From positions 1-26,755 of the forward strand of contig CAXUHK010000043.1 in assembly GCA_964250775.1 (NCBI GenBank): DNA of 26,755 nt, given 5' to 3'. This DNA is from CAVRQM01 sp964250775. GTDB lineage: Bacteria > Pseudomonadota > Alphaproteobacteria > Acetobacterales > Acetobacteraceae. Both the position numbers and the translations under genes were made by a program. Shown here piece after piece: positions 15,162 through 23,582 of this stretch (positions within the stretch are counted from its first letter, which is position 1; every line of letters begins with the position of its first letter). The notes under the pieces are model-generated. The model saw only the letters and a list, made by a program, of their open reading frames with translations. It was not told the origin of the DNA and ran no database searches.

Positions 15162-15991
15162 CGCAGCGCCTCGACATCTTCCAGGCGCTATGGGCGATGT
15201 CCGGAGCGCCGGTCGCCGCCAGCTTCGACCGGGTGGCGGCGGCGGGGTTCGACGGCATGGCCATCGACCTGGGTGCGCTCAGCCTGGCGCAAGCGCGCGA
15301 GACGGTGCCGCATTTCTGCCGCACCGGCCTGCGCGGCTTGGTCACGGCGTTCCCGCGCTCGATTGAGGATTTGCGCCCGGCGCTGGCCTTGGCGCGCGAC
15401 ATCGCGGCGCCGTTCGTCGTGGTGGTCGGCCAAGTGATGCCGCTGACGGTCGCCGACATGGTCCCGGTGGCGCGCGACTGGCTGCGCGTGGCGGCCGAGG
15501 AGGGGGTCGCGGTCCAGTTCGAGACCCACCGCAACAGCATCACCAACGACCTGTTCGCGACCATCCAGTTGCTCGACGCGATCCCGCAGATGCGGCTCTC
15601 GGCCGACCTGTCGCACTACGTCGTCGACCGCGAGATGCCGTGCCCGCCGCCGCCCGCGTTGCAAGCGCTGGTCGACCGAGTGCTCGACCGGGCGGATTCG
15701 TTCCAGGGCCGGGTGGCGGCGCGCGGGCAGATCCAGGTGGCGCTCGATTTCCCGCAGAATGCCAAGTGGCTGCTTCTGTTCCTCGGCTGGTGGGAGCAGG
15801 GCCTCCGCTCCTGGCGGGAGCGGGCCGGTGCCGATGACAGCGTGGTGTTCCTGTGCGAGCTGGGGCCGCCCGACTACGCCATAACCGGGGTGGATGGGCG
15901 CGAGCTGTCGGACCGCTGGCAGGAGGCGCTGGCGCTGCGCGCGCATGTGCGGACGATATGGGCACGACTGGAGGCCGCGCAGGCGCCGTGA
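15158..15991 (+). CDS. TIM-barrel protein, xylose isomerase/AP endonuclease-2 superfamily
   Basis: A 277-residue protein resembling sugar phosphate isomerase/epimerase-like TIM barrels. Candidate metal ligands are Glu122 and His124 in V-Q-F-E-T-H-R-N-S and Asp150/His153 in L-S-A-D-L-S-H-Y, both at strand ends as in this superfamily. The start is TTG at 15158, overlapping the desaturase stop as TTGA; the residues right after it (L-D-I-F-Q-A-L-W-A-M) look like genuine first-strand sequence, whereas ATG 15197 would remove them. A long Pro-rich loop follows (C-P-P-P-P). The actual reaction is unknown. Coupled translation with the desaturase suggests related substrates or shared control. It stops directly against the convergent HyuB-like gene with no gap. 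Confidence 0.82.
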   Translation: MTQRLDIFQALWAMSGAPVAASFDRVAAAGFDGMAIDLGALSLAQARETVPHFCRTGLRGLVTAFPRSIEDLRPALALARDIAAPFVVVVGQVMPLTVADMVPVARDWLRVAAEEGVAVQFETHRNSITNDLFATIQLLDAIPQMRLSADLSHYVVDREMPCPPPPALQALVDRVLDRADSFQGRVAARGQIQVALDFPQNAKWLLLFLGWWEQGLRSWRERAGADDSVVFLCELGPPDYAITGVDGRELSDRWQEALALRAHVRTIWARLEAAQAP

Positions 15992-17947
15992 TCAGTCACG
16001 CCAGTGCGCGGCGCTGCGGCGCATGAACACTTCACGGAACTGGACGGTGGATTTGGGCAGCAACGTGCCGTCGCCCCAGTCCAGCAACACGGCGTAGTGC
16101 CGCACCAGGTCGAGCGCGTCCAGTTCGCCGGCGCGGAACCGGACGGCGACAGACTCCGGCTCCTCGGCGACCCAGCCCCGGCGGGCGGCGCGGATGCGGG
16201 CGCGCTCCGCCTCGGTCGCCGCAGCGTCGACCTCGTATTGGCAAAGGTCGGCGTCGACCACCCGCAGCACCACGCCGTAGTCGCGCCGGGCGCGGTCGAG
16301 AGAGACGTAGTTGTCGGCCACGTCCTCGCGCACCTGTTGCGGCTCGCGCTCCAGCGGGTCGCCGTAGCCGCCGCCGCCGGCGGTGATGCGGCTGAAGCGG
16401 TCGCCCGACTGCAGCTTCACGTCGGAGAACGCGGCGCCCAGCCACTCCTCGGCATATCCGTCATGGCGGCGCAGCGTCAGGCCGTGCGGCACCGACGGCA
16501 GGCCGCCCTCGATGCCCCAGGTCACGGCACGCTCGCGGTCGCAGATGTAGGAGATCACGGTGCGGTCGACCTCGGTCAGCGTGCTGACCTTGCGGGCGCC
16601 GACGCCCCCGCGCCAGCGGCCGGGGCCGGCGGAGTCGGTCAGGATCTCGAAGCCTTCGGTCAGGATCGGGCAGAGGCGCTCCTGGCCCTCGACCGGCTGC
16701 GCCTGCAGGCCGGTGCCGAAGCAGGCGGTGGTGACGTTGGCGCCGTCGCGGCCGTTGCGGCCGCCCCAGCCGCCCGGCAGCCAGTCGTAGAACATGAAGA
16801 TCGGCTTGGCCGGGCTGCGCAGGTCGCGCCCGCCGGTCAGCAGGTATTCGAGGTTGAACGAGCAGGCCAGCGCCCGCTCAGGCATGATGCCGGACCAGAT
16901 CTCGTAGATCGCGTTCATGATCTTCTCGAACGGCATCAGGAACCCGGTGCAGGCGACCGGCCAAGGGGCGCTCACCACGGTGTCGGGTGGGGCGATGACC
17001 TCAATCACCCGGTAGAACCCGGAGTTCAGCGGCAGGTCGGGGAAGAACGTCTTCATGCCCGCGACCACCGCCGAGAACGTGCCGCCGAACGCCGAGTTGT
17101 ACAGCGAGTCGATGCAGGGATGGCTGCCGGTGAAGTCGTAGGTGGCGCGGTCGCCCGCGATGGTGAGCTTGACGTGGATCGGGATCATGCCCTCGCCCTG
17201 CGAGGCGTCGCGGTCGATGAAATCCACCGTGCTCCACTCGCCATCGGGCAGGGCGGCGAGGCGCTTGCGCATCGCCCGCTCGACGTAGTCCTGCACGTCG
17301 GCGAAGCCCGCCACCACCGTCTCGCGGCCGTACTTGCCGACCAGGCGCAACAGCTCGCGCTCGGCCACCGCCGTCGCCGCCGCCTGGGACTGCATGTCGC
17401 CGATGATCGAGGCTGGATCACGGGTGTTGGCGGCGATCAGGTTCGCCACGTCGCGGCGGAACCGGCCCGCGTCCCACAGCCGGACCGGCGTGATGCGGAT
17501 GCCTTCGCGGAACATGTCCGAGGCCGAAACGTCGAACGAGCCGGGCACGCTGCCGCCGACGTCGGACCAGTGGCCGTTCGACTGCGCGTAGGCGATCGGG
17601 GCGCCATCGACGAACACCGGGCGGATCAGCCGCACGTCGGGGAAATGCGTGCCGCCCGCGTACACGTCGTTGATCGCGTAGACGTCGCCCGGCCGCATGT
17701 CGCCCTTGAAGGCGTCGATCACCGCCTTGCAGGTGTAGTGCAAGGTGCCGACGTGGACCGCGATGTCGGCGTTGCCCTGCGCCACCGAATCGCCGTTCGC
17801 GTCGTGCAGCGCGTTGGAGAAGTCACGGTTGTAGATCACGAACGAATAGCAGGTGCGCAGCATCTGCTCCGCCATCTGGTCGACGGTGGTGATGCAGGCG
17901 TTCTTCAGCACCTCGAACGTCACCGGATCGAGCGCGAAATCGGCCAT
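15992..17947 (-). CDS. HyuB-like hydantoinase B/oxoprolinase family protein
   Basis: A 651-residue HyuB-family subunit. With HyuA it forms ATP-dependent enzymes that open hydantoins, 5-oxoproline or lactams, or carboxylate ketones. It opens with D-P-V-T-F-E-V-L-K-N (7-16) and has D-I-A-V-H-V-G-T-L-H (61-70), N-D-V-Y-A-G-G-T-H-F-P-D (93-104), S-N-G-H-W-S-D-V-G-G (123-132), and the family end-mark T-A-G-G-G-G-Y-G-D-P (522-531). The 115-residue tail seems to hold two similar blocks, one at about 555-590 (D-Y-G-V-V-L) and one at about 615-650 (H-Y-A-V-L-L-D-W). GGAGG precedes the ATG by eight bases, in the end of the HyuA gene three bases upstream. It is the last visible gene of the minus-strand operon. 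Confidence 0.93.
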   Translation of the reverse strand: MADFALDPVTFEVLKNACITTVDQMAEQMLRTCYSFVIYNRDFSNALHDANGDSVAQGNADIAVHVGTLHYTCKAVIDAFKGDMRPGDVYAINDVYAGGTHFPDVRLIRPVFVDGAPIAYAQSNGHWSDVGGSVPGSFDVSASDMFREGIRITPVRLWDAGRFRRDVANLIAANTRDPASIIGDMQSQAAATAVAERELLRLVGKYGRETVVAGFADVQDYVERAMRKRLAALPDGEWSTVDFIDRDASQGEGMIPIHVKLTIAGDRATYDFTGSHPCIDSLYNSAFGGTFSAVVAGMKTFFPDLPLNSGFYRVIEVIAPPDTVVSAPWPVACTGFLMPFEKIMNAIYEIWSGIMPERALACSFNLEYLLTGGRDLRSPAKPIFMFYDWLPGGWGGRNGRDGANVTTACFGTGLQAQPVEGQERLCPILTEGFEILTDSAGPGRWRGGVGARKVSTLTEVDRTVISYICDRERAVTWGIEGGLPSVPHGLTLRRHDGYAEEWLGAAFSDVKLQSGDRFSRITAGGGGYGDPLEREPQQVREDVADNYVSLDRARRDYGVVLRVVDADLCQYEVDAAATEAERARIRAARRGWVAEEPESVAVRFRAGELDALDLVRHYAVLLDWGDGTLLPKSTVQFREVFMRRSAAHWRD

Positions 17948-17950
17948 GGC

Positions 17951-19975
17951 TCAGCCCTCCATGCGGATGACGAGGTTGAGGAAGCGGTCGACCTCGGCCT
18001 GCGCGCCGGGGGGCACCACCGAGGTGGAGTCCGCCTGCTCGACGATGGCCGGGCCGGCGAAGCGGCTGCCGGCGCGCAGCGTGTCGCGGGCGTAGACCGG
18101 CGCGTCGTGCGCTTGCCCGTCGAACCACACGGCGCGGCGCGCGAACGGCTCCGGCACCGCGTCGCCGGGCGGGTAGCTGGCGAACTCGGCCTTCGGCACC
18201 GTGCCGACCGCGCGCAGGTTGAGGCGGTAGAAATCCACCGGCGCGTCGTCGCGGCGGAAGTTGTACTCGCTGTCGTGCCGCACATGGAACGCCGCGACCA
18301 GCTCGGCGATCGGCGGCACCGGCGAGGCGCTCGGCACCGAGAGCGAGCGCCACTGGCCGCGGTACATCATGTCCACCGTGCGTTCGAGCACGATGCGGTC
18401 TGGGGCGACGCCCTCGTGTCGCAACCGCGCCAGCGCCTCGGCTTCCAGCCGCGCGAACTCGGCCTCGATCGCCGCCGGGTCCGCCCGGTCGGCCGGATGC
18501 AGGTAGCTCTCGGCGAGGTCGTGCTGCACGTCGACCAAGAGGCAGCCGAGCGCCGAGGTGACGCCGGGGTAGGGCGGCACGATCACCACCGGGATCGCCA
18601 GCTCGCGCGCCAGCGCCGCCCCGTGCAGCGGCCCGGCGCCGCCGAACGCCACCAGCGCGAAGTCGCGCGGGTCGTAGCCACGGCTGATCGAGATGAGCCG
18701 CACCGCGTCGGCCATGTTGGCGTTGGCGACGCGGATCACCGCCTCCGCCGCCGCGTGCGGCTCGAGCCCGAGCGGGGTCGCCACCCCGTCCCGCACCGCC
18801 GTCTCGGCCAGGTCGGCGCGCAGCCGCACGCTGCCGCCGGCCAGGCCCTCGCCGAGCCGGCCCAGCACCACGTTCGCGTCGGTGTTGGTGGGCACCGTGT
18901 TGCCGCCGCCGTAGCAGGCCGGGCCGGGGCGCGAGCCGGCCGATTGCGGGCCGTTGTGCAGCGCGCCCGCGTCGTCGATGGTGGCGAGCGAGCCGCCGCC
19001 GGCGCCGATGGTCAGCACCTCGATCGAGGGAAAGCGGATCGGGTAGCCGAACTCGATGAACCAGTCTTTAGTCACCCGCGAGCGCCCCTCGGTCGCCAGC
19101 GAGACGTCGCAACTGGTGCCGCCCATGTCGAGGCCGATCGAGTTCGGGTAGCCGCACTGCGCCGCGATGTGCCGGCTGGCGATGGCGCCGGCGGCGATGC
19201 CGGAGCCGGCCAGGCGGGCCGCGAAGCGCCGCGCCCCGGCGGTGGTCATGACGCCGCCGCCGCTGTGCAGCAGCAGCAGGTCGCTGCCGTAGCCGCCCTC
19301 ACGCAGCTTCTCGCCGAGCCGCGCGCAGTAGTCGGCGACCACCGGGTTCAGGATGGCGTTGACCACCGTGGTCGAGAACCGTTCGTGCTCGAAGATCTCC
19401 GGCAGCGTCTCGGACGAGGTGGCGACCGGCACGCCCGGCAGTTCGTCGGCCAGGATCGCCTTGGCGCGCAGCTCGTTCGCGGGGTTGGTGAAGGCGTTCA
19501 TGAAGCACACCGCGACCGCCGCCACGCCGCGCTTCTTCAGCACGCGCGCCGCCTCGCGCACCCCCGCCTCGTCGAGCGGCGTCGTGAGCCGGCCGGCGGA
19601 ATCGATCCGCTCGCGCACGGTAAGCCGGTCGCGGCGCGGGATGTACGGGCGGGCGACGTCCTTGTAGACGTCCCACAAATCCTCCTTGTCGGCGCGGCGG
19701 ATCTCGATGACGTCGCGGAAGCCCTCGGTGCAGAGCATGGCGGCGCGCGGCAGCCGTCGGGTGATCAGCGCGTTGGTGGCGACCGTGGTGCCGTGCGACA
19801 GCAGCGCCACATCCGGCAGTCTGACCTCCGCCGCGTCCAGGCCGGCCATGAAGCCGTCGATCGGGTCGGGCGTGGACGCGACCTTGGCGACGTGGATAGC
19901 GCCGCTGCCCTCCTCCATGACGCAGATGTCGGTGAAGGTGCCGCCGATGTCGACCGCGACGCGCAGGCTGCTCAT
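17951..19975 (-). CDS. HyuA-like hydantoinase A/oxoprolinase family protein (ATP-binding subunit)
   Basis: A 674-residue HyuA-family protein, the ATP-using partner of HyuB. It has the phosphate-binding motif D-I-G-G-T-F-T-D (9-16), S-H-G-T-T-V-A-T-N-A-L (60-70), a second actin-like motif G-L-D-M-G-G-T-S-C-D (281-290), G-A-G-G-G-S (324-329) and R-P-G-P-A-C-Y-G near 353-360. The ATG at 19975 overlaps the amidase stop as ATGA and has GGAG nine bases upstream. An in-frame ATG at 19990 would add five residues and overlap more. Close relatives include N-methylhydantoinase, 5-oxoprolinase, caprolactamase and acetone carboxylase subunits; motifs here do not tell which. The neighbouring amidase favours an amide or cyclic imide substrate. 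Confidence 0.94.
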   Translation of the reverse strand: MSSLRVAVDIGGTFTDICVMEEGSGAIHVAKVASTPDPIDGFMAGLDAAEVRLPDVALLSHGTTVATNALITRRLPRAAMLCTEGFRDVIEIRRADKEDLWDVYKDVARPYIPRRDRLTVRERIDSAGRLTTPLDEAGVREAARVLKKRGVAAVAVCFMNAFTNPANELRAKAILADELPGVPVATSSETLPEIFEHERFSTTVVNAILNPVVADYCARLGEKLREGGYGSDLLLLHSGGGVMTTAGARRFAARLAGSGIAAGAIASRHIAAQCGYPNSIGLDMGGTSCDVSLATEGRSRVTKDWFIEFGYPIRFPSIEVLTIGAGGGSLATIDDAGALHNGPQSAGSRPGPACYGGGNTVPTNTDANVVLGRLGEGLAGGSVRLRADLAETAVRDGVATPLGLEPHAAAEAVIRVANANMADAVRLISISRGYDPRDFALVAFGGAGPLHGAALARELAIPVVIVPPYPGVTSALGCLLVDVQHDLAESYLHPADRADPAAIEAEFARLEAEALARLRHEGVAPDRIVLERTVDMMYRGQWRSLSVPSASPVPPIAELVAAFHVRHDSEYNFRRDDAPVDFYRLNLRAVGTVPKAEFASYPPGDAVPEPFARRAVWFDGQAHDAPVYARDTLRAGSRFAGPAIVEQADSTSVVPPGAQAEVDRFLNLVIRMEG

Positions 19976-21240
19976 GGGCTTCGGCTCCATTCAGGGGGCG
20001 GGTGCAGCGCCTGCGCGCCCATGCCGGCGGCGAGCAGCCGGTCCTCGTGCCCGGCCGGCGCCGACAGCATCAGGCTGGCCGGCATCCCGTGCGCGCCGCT
20101 GCCGGCTGGCAGCGCCAGGCTGCACAGATCGAGCATGTTGGCGAACCCCGTGTTGGCGCTGGCGCGGCGGTTGACGTCGAGGAAGTGCTCGACGTCGGCT
20201 TCCAGATCGGCGATCGGTGGCGCCACCAGCCGGGCGGTGGGCATCGCCAGCAGCGCGCCGTCGAGCAGCGCCGCCGCGTCACGCCGCAGCCGCGTCCGGG
20301 CGGACTGGATCGCCAGCACGTCGGACGCCGCCATGCGCTTGCCGTCGAGGATGCGGCGCAGCACGCGCGGGTCGATCCGCGCCGCCTCCGGGCCGTCCAC
20401 CAGCGCGCGATGCACCTGGTACGCCTCGGCGGCGCTGAGCGAACCGTGGGCGAGGGTCAGCGCCACCAGCTCGTCCAGCATCGGCAACGCCCGCCGCTCC
20501 AGCCGTGCCCCGGCCGCCTGCAGCGCCGCCAGCGTTGCCTCGAACTGCGCCACGATCTCCGGCTCGGCGGCGTCGAACACGACGTTTTCGGGGACCAGCA
20601 GCGTCAGCGCGGCGGGGTCGCTCGGCCTCGGCGCGCAGGGCGGCAGATCGCGCATCGCCCGCTCGACCAGGGCGCAGTCCTCGACCGTGCGCGCCAGCGG
20701 CCCCACGCTGTCCAGCGTCTCCGACAGCGGGAACACGCCGGCCTTGTCGACCCGGCCCTCGCTGGTCTTGAAGCCGACCACGCCACACAGCGCCGCCGGG
20801 ATGCGGACCGAGCCGCCGGTGTCGGTGCCGACCGCGACCGGGACCAGCCCGGCCGCGACCNNNNNNNNNNTGCCCAGGCAGACCATCCCCGCGGCGGCGA
20901 GGTTCGCCGCGACCGGCGCGTCGGCCGCCGCCGGCGCGACGTCGCGGCGAGTGGCCGAGCCGGCGGTGGTGATTTCGCCTTCGAGGTCGACCAGGTCCTT
21001 CCAAGCCACTGGCACGCCGTCGAGCGGTCCGAGCGGTCGCCCGGCGGCGTAGCGCGCGGCGCTGGCGGCGGCTTCGCGGCGGGCGCGCTCGGCGGTGAGG
21101 CGGATGAACACCGCCTGGTCGGGATGGGCGGCGACGCGCGCCAGCGCCGCCTCGGCCACCGCGCGCGGATCGGCGGCGCCCAGGCGGAACAGGCAGCCGA
21201 GCTCGGCTGCGCTGGCGGTCGCGGGGTCGGGAAGCGTCAT
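19972..21240 (-). CDS. Amidase signature family enzyme, interrupted by an assembly gap
   Basis: An amidase-signature hydrolase. Lys81 (V-A-W-K-D-L-V-D) is the catalytic lysine, and the nucleophile Ser144 sits in G-T-D-T-G-G-S-V-R-I-P-A-A, followed by G-V-V-G-F-K. The third catalytic residue, the cis-serine of the G-G-S-S-S-G-S motif, is absent because ten Ns interrupt the gene exactly there: the sequence jumps from M-V-C-L-G straight to V-A-A-G-L-V-P. By family comparison roughly 40 residues (about 120-130 bp) are missing, so the real protein should be near 460 residues and not the 422 read here. The frame happens to stay open across the Ns. The gene starts one base after the ATPase stop and overlaps HyuA by 4 bases. 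It probably hydrolyses a linear amide before or after the HyuAB step. Confidence 0.9.
   Translation of the reverse strand: MTLPDPATASAAELGCLFRLGAADPRAVAEAALARVAAHPDQAVFIRLTAERARREAAASAARYAAGRPLGPLDGVPVAWKDLVDLEGEITTAGSATRRDVAPAAADAPVAANLAAAGMVCLGXXXXVAAGLVPVAVGTDTGGSVRIPAALCGVVGFKTSEGRVDKAGVFPLSETLDSVGPLARTVEDCALVERAMRDLPPCAPRPSDPAALTLLVPENVVFDAAEPEIVAQFEATLAALQAAGARLERRALPMLDELVALTLAHGSLSAAEAYQVHRALVDGPEAARIDPRVLRRILDGKRMAASDVLAIQSARTRLRRDAAALLDGALLAMPTARLVAPPIADLEADVEHFLDVNRRASANTGFANMLDLCSLALPAGSGAHGMPASLMLSAPAGHEDRLLAAGMGAQALHPPPEWSRSP
20861..20870. other. Assembly gap (10 N)
   Basis: Ten N characters inside the amidase gene. The flanking protein sequence shows that far more than ten bases are missing, so the run is a placeholder for a scaffold join and the coordinates to the right are shifted relative to the true chromosome. 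Confidence 0.97.
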
Positions 21241-21241
21241 G

Positions 21242-22327
21242 CTACTGCACCGTGATCACTGTGGCATCGGCCGGGTCCCAGGTCAGCGCCACCTGCTCCG
21301 GCGCCCAGCCCGGCGGGTAGCGGCTGGCGTGGCTCTCGACCGTGACCGGCTGCCCGTCGCCCAGCGCCACCGAGAGCTGCACTGCGGTGCCGATCAGCCG
21401 CCGGCCGAGCAGGCGGGCGGGCAGCAGGCTGCCCTCGGCCGGCAGCGCCGCGTCCGCCACGGTCAGCGCCTCGGACGGGATGCTGAGCACGACCCGCGCG
21501 CCGCTGGCCGGCGCCGCCCCGGCAAGCCGCCCGCGCAACGGGCCGGATGGCGTCGCGACCGTGGCGATGCCGTCGGCGACCGTCAGCAGCGTGCCGGGCA
21601 GGATGGTGTTGCGGCCGATGAAGCGGGCGACGAACTCGGTCTGCGGGCGGGTGTAGAGGTCGTACGGCGCGCTGACCTGCTCGACCGCGCCGCGGTTCAT
21701 CACCACGATGCGGTCGGACAGCATGAGCGCCTCCGACTGCGCGTGCGTCACGAACACGAAGGTGATGCCGATGTTGCGCTGCAGGAGCTTCAGTTCTTGC
21801 TGGACGCTTTTGCGCAGGTTGGCGTCGAGCGCGCCAAGCGGCTCGTCGAGCAGCAGGATGCCTGGCTCCACCACCAAGCCCCGCGCCAGCGCGACCCGCT
21901 GCCGCTGGCCGCCGGACAAGCCGAGCGGCTTGCGTTCCAGGATGGGGCCGAGGTCGAGCCGTTCGGCGATGCGGTCCACCTTGGCACGGCGCTCGGCGGC
22001 CGCCATGCCCTTGACCCGCAGCCCATACTCGATGTTGCCGCGCACGGTGAGGTGCGGGAACAGCGCGAAGTTCTGGAAGATGGTCGAGGTCGGCCGCCGC
22101 TCCGGTGGTAGGCCGCCCACGTTGCGCCCGGCGATCAGGATGTCGCCGGAGCTGATCGCCTCGAACCCCGCGATCATGCGCAGCGTGGTGGTCTTGCCAC
22201 AGCCGGAGGGGCCCACGAAGGAGACGAACTCCCCCTTCGCCACCTGCAGGTCGAAGCCCGTCACCGCCGGGGTGCCGTTCGGGTAGACCTTGCCCAGTCC
22301 CACCAGTTCGAGGTCGTGGCGGGCCAT
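21242..22327 (-). CDS. Pot-type ABC transporter ATP-binding protein, second system
   Basis: A 361-residue ATPase of the PotA/FbpC-like group. It has Walker A GPSGCGKTT (39-47), Q-loop I-F-Q-N-F-A-L-F-P-H (83-92), LSGGQ (137-141), Walker B I-L-L-L-D-E-P (157-163) and His195 in V-T-H-A-Q-S-E-A, where most relatives have T-H-D-Q. The C-terminal third is a TOBE-type regulatory region. ATG 22327 overlaps the upstream binding-protein stop as ATGA, and the gene ends one base before the amidase start, so it sits inside the catabolic operon. Its cargo is presumably the operon substrate rather than a polyamine; nothing in an ATPase defines the ligand. Confidence 0.92.
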   Translation of the reverse strand: MARHDLELVGLGKVYPNGTPAVTGFDLQVAKGEFVSFVGPSGCGKTTTLRMIAGFEAISSGDILIAGRNVGGLPPERRPTSTIFQNFALFPHLTVRGNIEYGLRVKGMAAAERRAKVDRIAERLDLGPILERKPLGLSGGQRQRVALARGLVVEPGILLLDEPLGALDANLRKSVQQELKLLQRNIGITFVFVTHAQSEALMLSDRIVVMNRGAVEQVSAPYDLYTRPQTEFVARFIGRNTILPGTLLTVADGIATVATPSGPLRGRLAGAAPASGARVVLSIPSEALTVADAALPAEGSLLPARLLGRRLIGTAVQLSVALGDGQPVTVESHASRYPPGWAPEQVALTWDPADATVITVQ

Positions 22328-23562
22328 CAGGCGTTCAGGAACTCGTCCCAGCTCTGGATCAGGTGGTCGTACTCGTCCGGCCACTGGTGCCAGTAGGCGA
22401 CGTGGCTGGCGCGCTCGGCGAGCGAGCCGCCGTCGCGCAGGTCGCCCGGCTTGATGCCGCGCTCGGGGGCGCCCTGCCACGGCTTGCCCTCGTACCAGAA
22501 CGCGTACTTGGCCGGGTCCATCACGTCCTTGATCTTGGTGGTGGGCGAGTAGTAGCCCTGTTCCGAGACCAGGATGCCGGGCGGGCCGGACAGCCAGTAA
22601 TCGGCGTAGGCCGTCACCGCGTCGGCGTTCGGCGTGCCGGCGATGCTGGTGACGCCGATCGCCCAGGCGCGGTAGCCTTCCTTCGGCACCGCGTAGGTGC
22701 AGTGGTGGCCCTGCGCCTTGACCGCCATCACCGCCGGCTGCCAGGCGTCGCACACCACCATCTCGCCACTGGCGAGCAGGTTCACCAGCTCGCCGAAATC
22801 GCCCCAAAGGGCGCGGAACTGGCCCTCCTTCTTCTTCGAGATGAGGAATTTGGTGGCGTCGTCGATCTGCTTGGCGCTGGCGTTGCCGGGGTTCTTCACG
22901 TCGGACAGGCCGAGCGTGTTCATCGCCAGGATCGCCTGGCCGAACGCGATCAGCGGGTCGGTGTTGAGCCCCGACTTGCCGCGCCACTTCTTGTCGAAGA
23001 TCGCGGCCCAGGTGTTCGCCTCCTCGGCGCTCACCACGTCCGGGTTGTAGCCGATGGAATCGTAGTTGTAGACCGTGGGCACCATCCACAGCGCGCTGTG
23101 CGCCGCATCCTTCCAGATCTGGCCGGTGATCTGCGCGGCCCCCGGCCATTTCGGGTCGGGCTTGGTGAACACCTCGCGGATGCTCCGCCAGTTCGGCAAC
23201 GCGGCGGTCGGGATCGCGGTGATCTTGTTGGTCTGCGTCACCGACGGCAGCCGCTCGCCGATCGACTCCCAGCAATCGTAGTCCGACGAGCCGGACAGGA
23301 TCTTGGTCTGCGCGTCGGGGAAGGTGGCGGCGGTGCCGCTGGTGCCGCCGATCTTCGACTCGGTCTTGAACGCCGCCAGGATGCGGTCCTGCACCGTCAC
23401 CGACAGGCCGATGGTGCGGAGCTGCTCTGCCCCGAGCGACTTGGCCTGCGCCCAGGCGCGGCGCGAATCCAGCAGGGCCGTGCCGCCGCCCAGCGCCACC
23501 GCCGCCGTGGCCGCGCCCGCCTTCAGCAGCGAACGGCGCGGGAACTCATCCGAGGACGGCAT
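22327..23562 (-). CDS. Extracellular solute-binding protein of the catabolic operon, Tat-type signal
   Basis: A 411-residue periplasmic binding protein. The N-terminus has P-R-R-S-L-L-K-A-G (8-16), a twin-arginine motif, then an Ala/Gly-rich hydrophobic stretch and a likely cleavage after A-W-A near residue 38. This suggests export by Tat, already folded. The mature region has family-1/PotD-like features, such as W-M-V-P-T-V-Y-N-Y-D-S-I-G-Y-N and A-N-T-W-A-A-I-F-D-K-K-W, but lacks the N-W-T-D-Y opening of polyamine binders; the ligand is therefore probably different from that of the first importer. GGGAGAG lies about five bases before ATG 23562. The gene begins 20 bases after the upstream SDR stop. 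Confidence 0.9.
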   Translation of the reverse strand: MPSSDEFPRRSLLKAGAATAAVALGGGTALLDSRRAWAQAKSLGAEQLRTIGLSVTVQDRILAAFKTESKIGGTSGTAATFPDAQTKILSGSSDYDCWESIGERLPSVTQTNKITAIPTAALPNWRSIREVFTKPDPKWPGAAQITGQIWKDAAHSALWMVPTVYNYDSIGYNPDVVSAEEANTWAAIFDKKWRGKSGLNTDPLIAFGQAILAMNTLGLSDVKNPGNASAKQIDDATKFLISKKKEGQFRALWGDFGELVNLLASGEMVVCDAWQPAVMAVKAQGHHCTYAVPKEGYRAWAIGVTSIAGTPNADAVTAYADYWLSGPPGILVSEQGYYSPTTKIKDVMDPAKYAFWYEGKPWQGAPERGIKPGDLRDGGSLAERASHVAYWHQWPDEYDHLIQSWDEFLNA

Positions 23563-23582
23563 GGCACTCTCCCTGTGTTGCA

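Noticed and set aside
16004..21052. A very long open frame on the plus strand, opposite the HyuB-HyuA-amidase genes
   Set aside because: It mirrors high-GC codon bias on the opposite strand, has Arg/His/Gly/Ala-rich content with no recognisable motif, and crosses the N gap. The minus-strand genes have clear family motifs, starts and coupled junctions.
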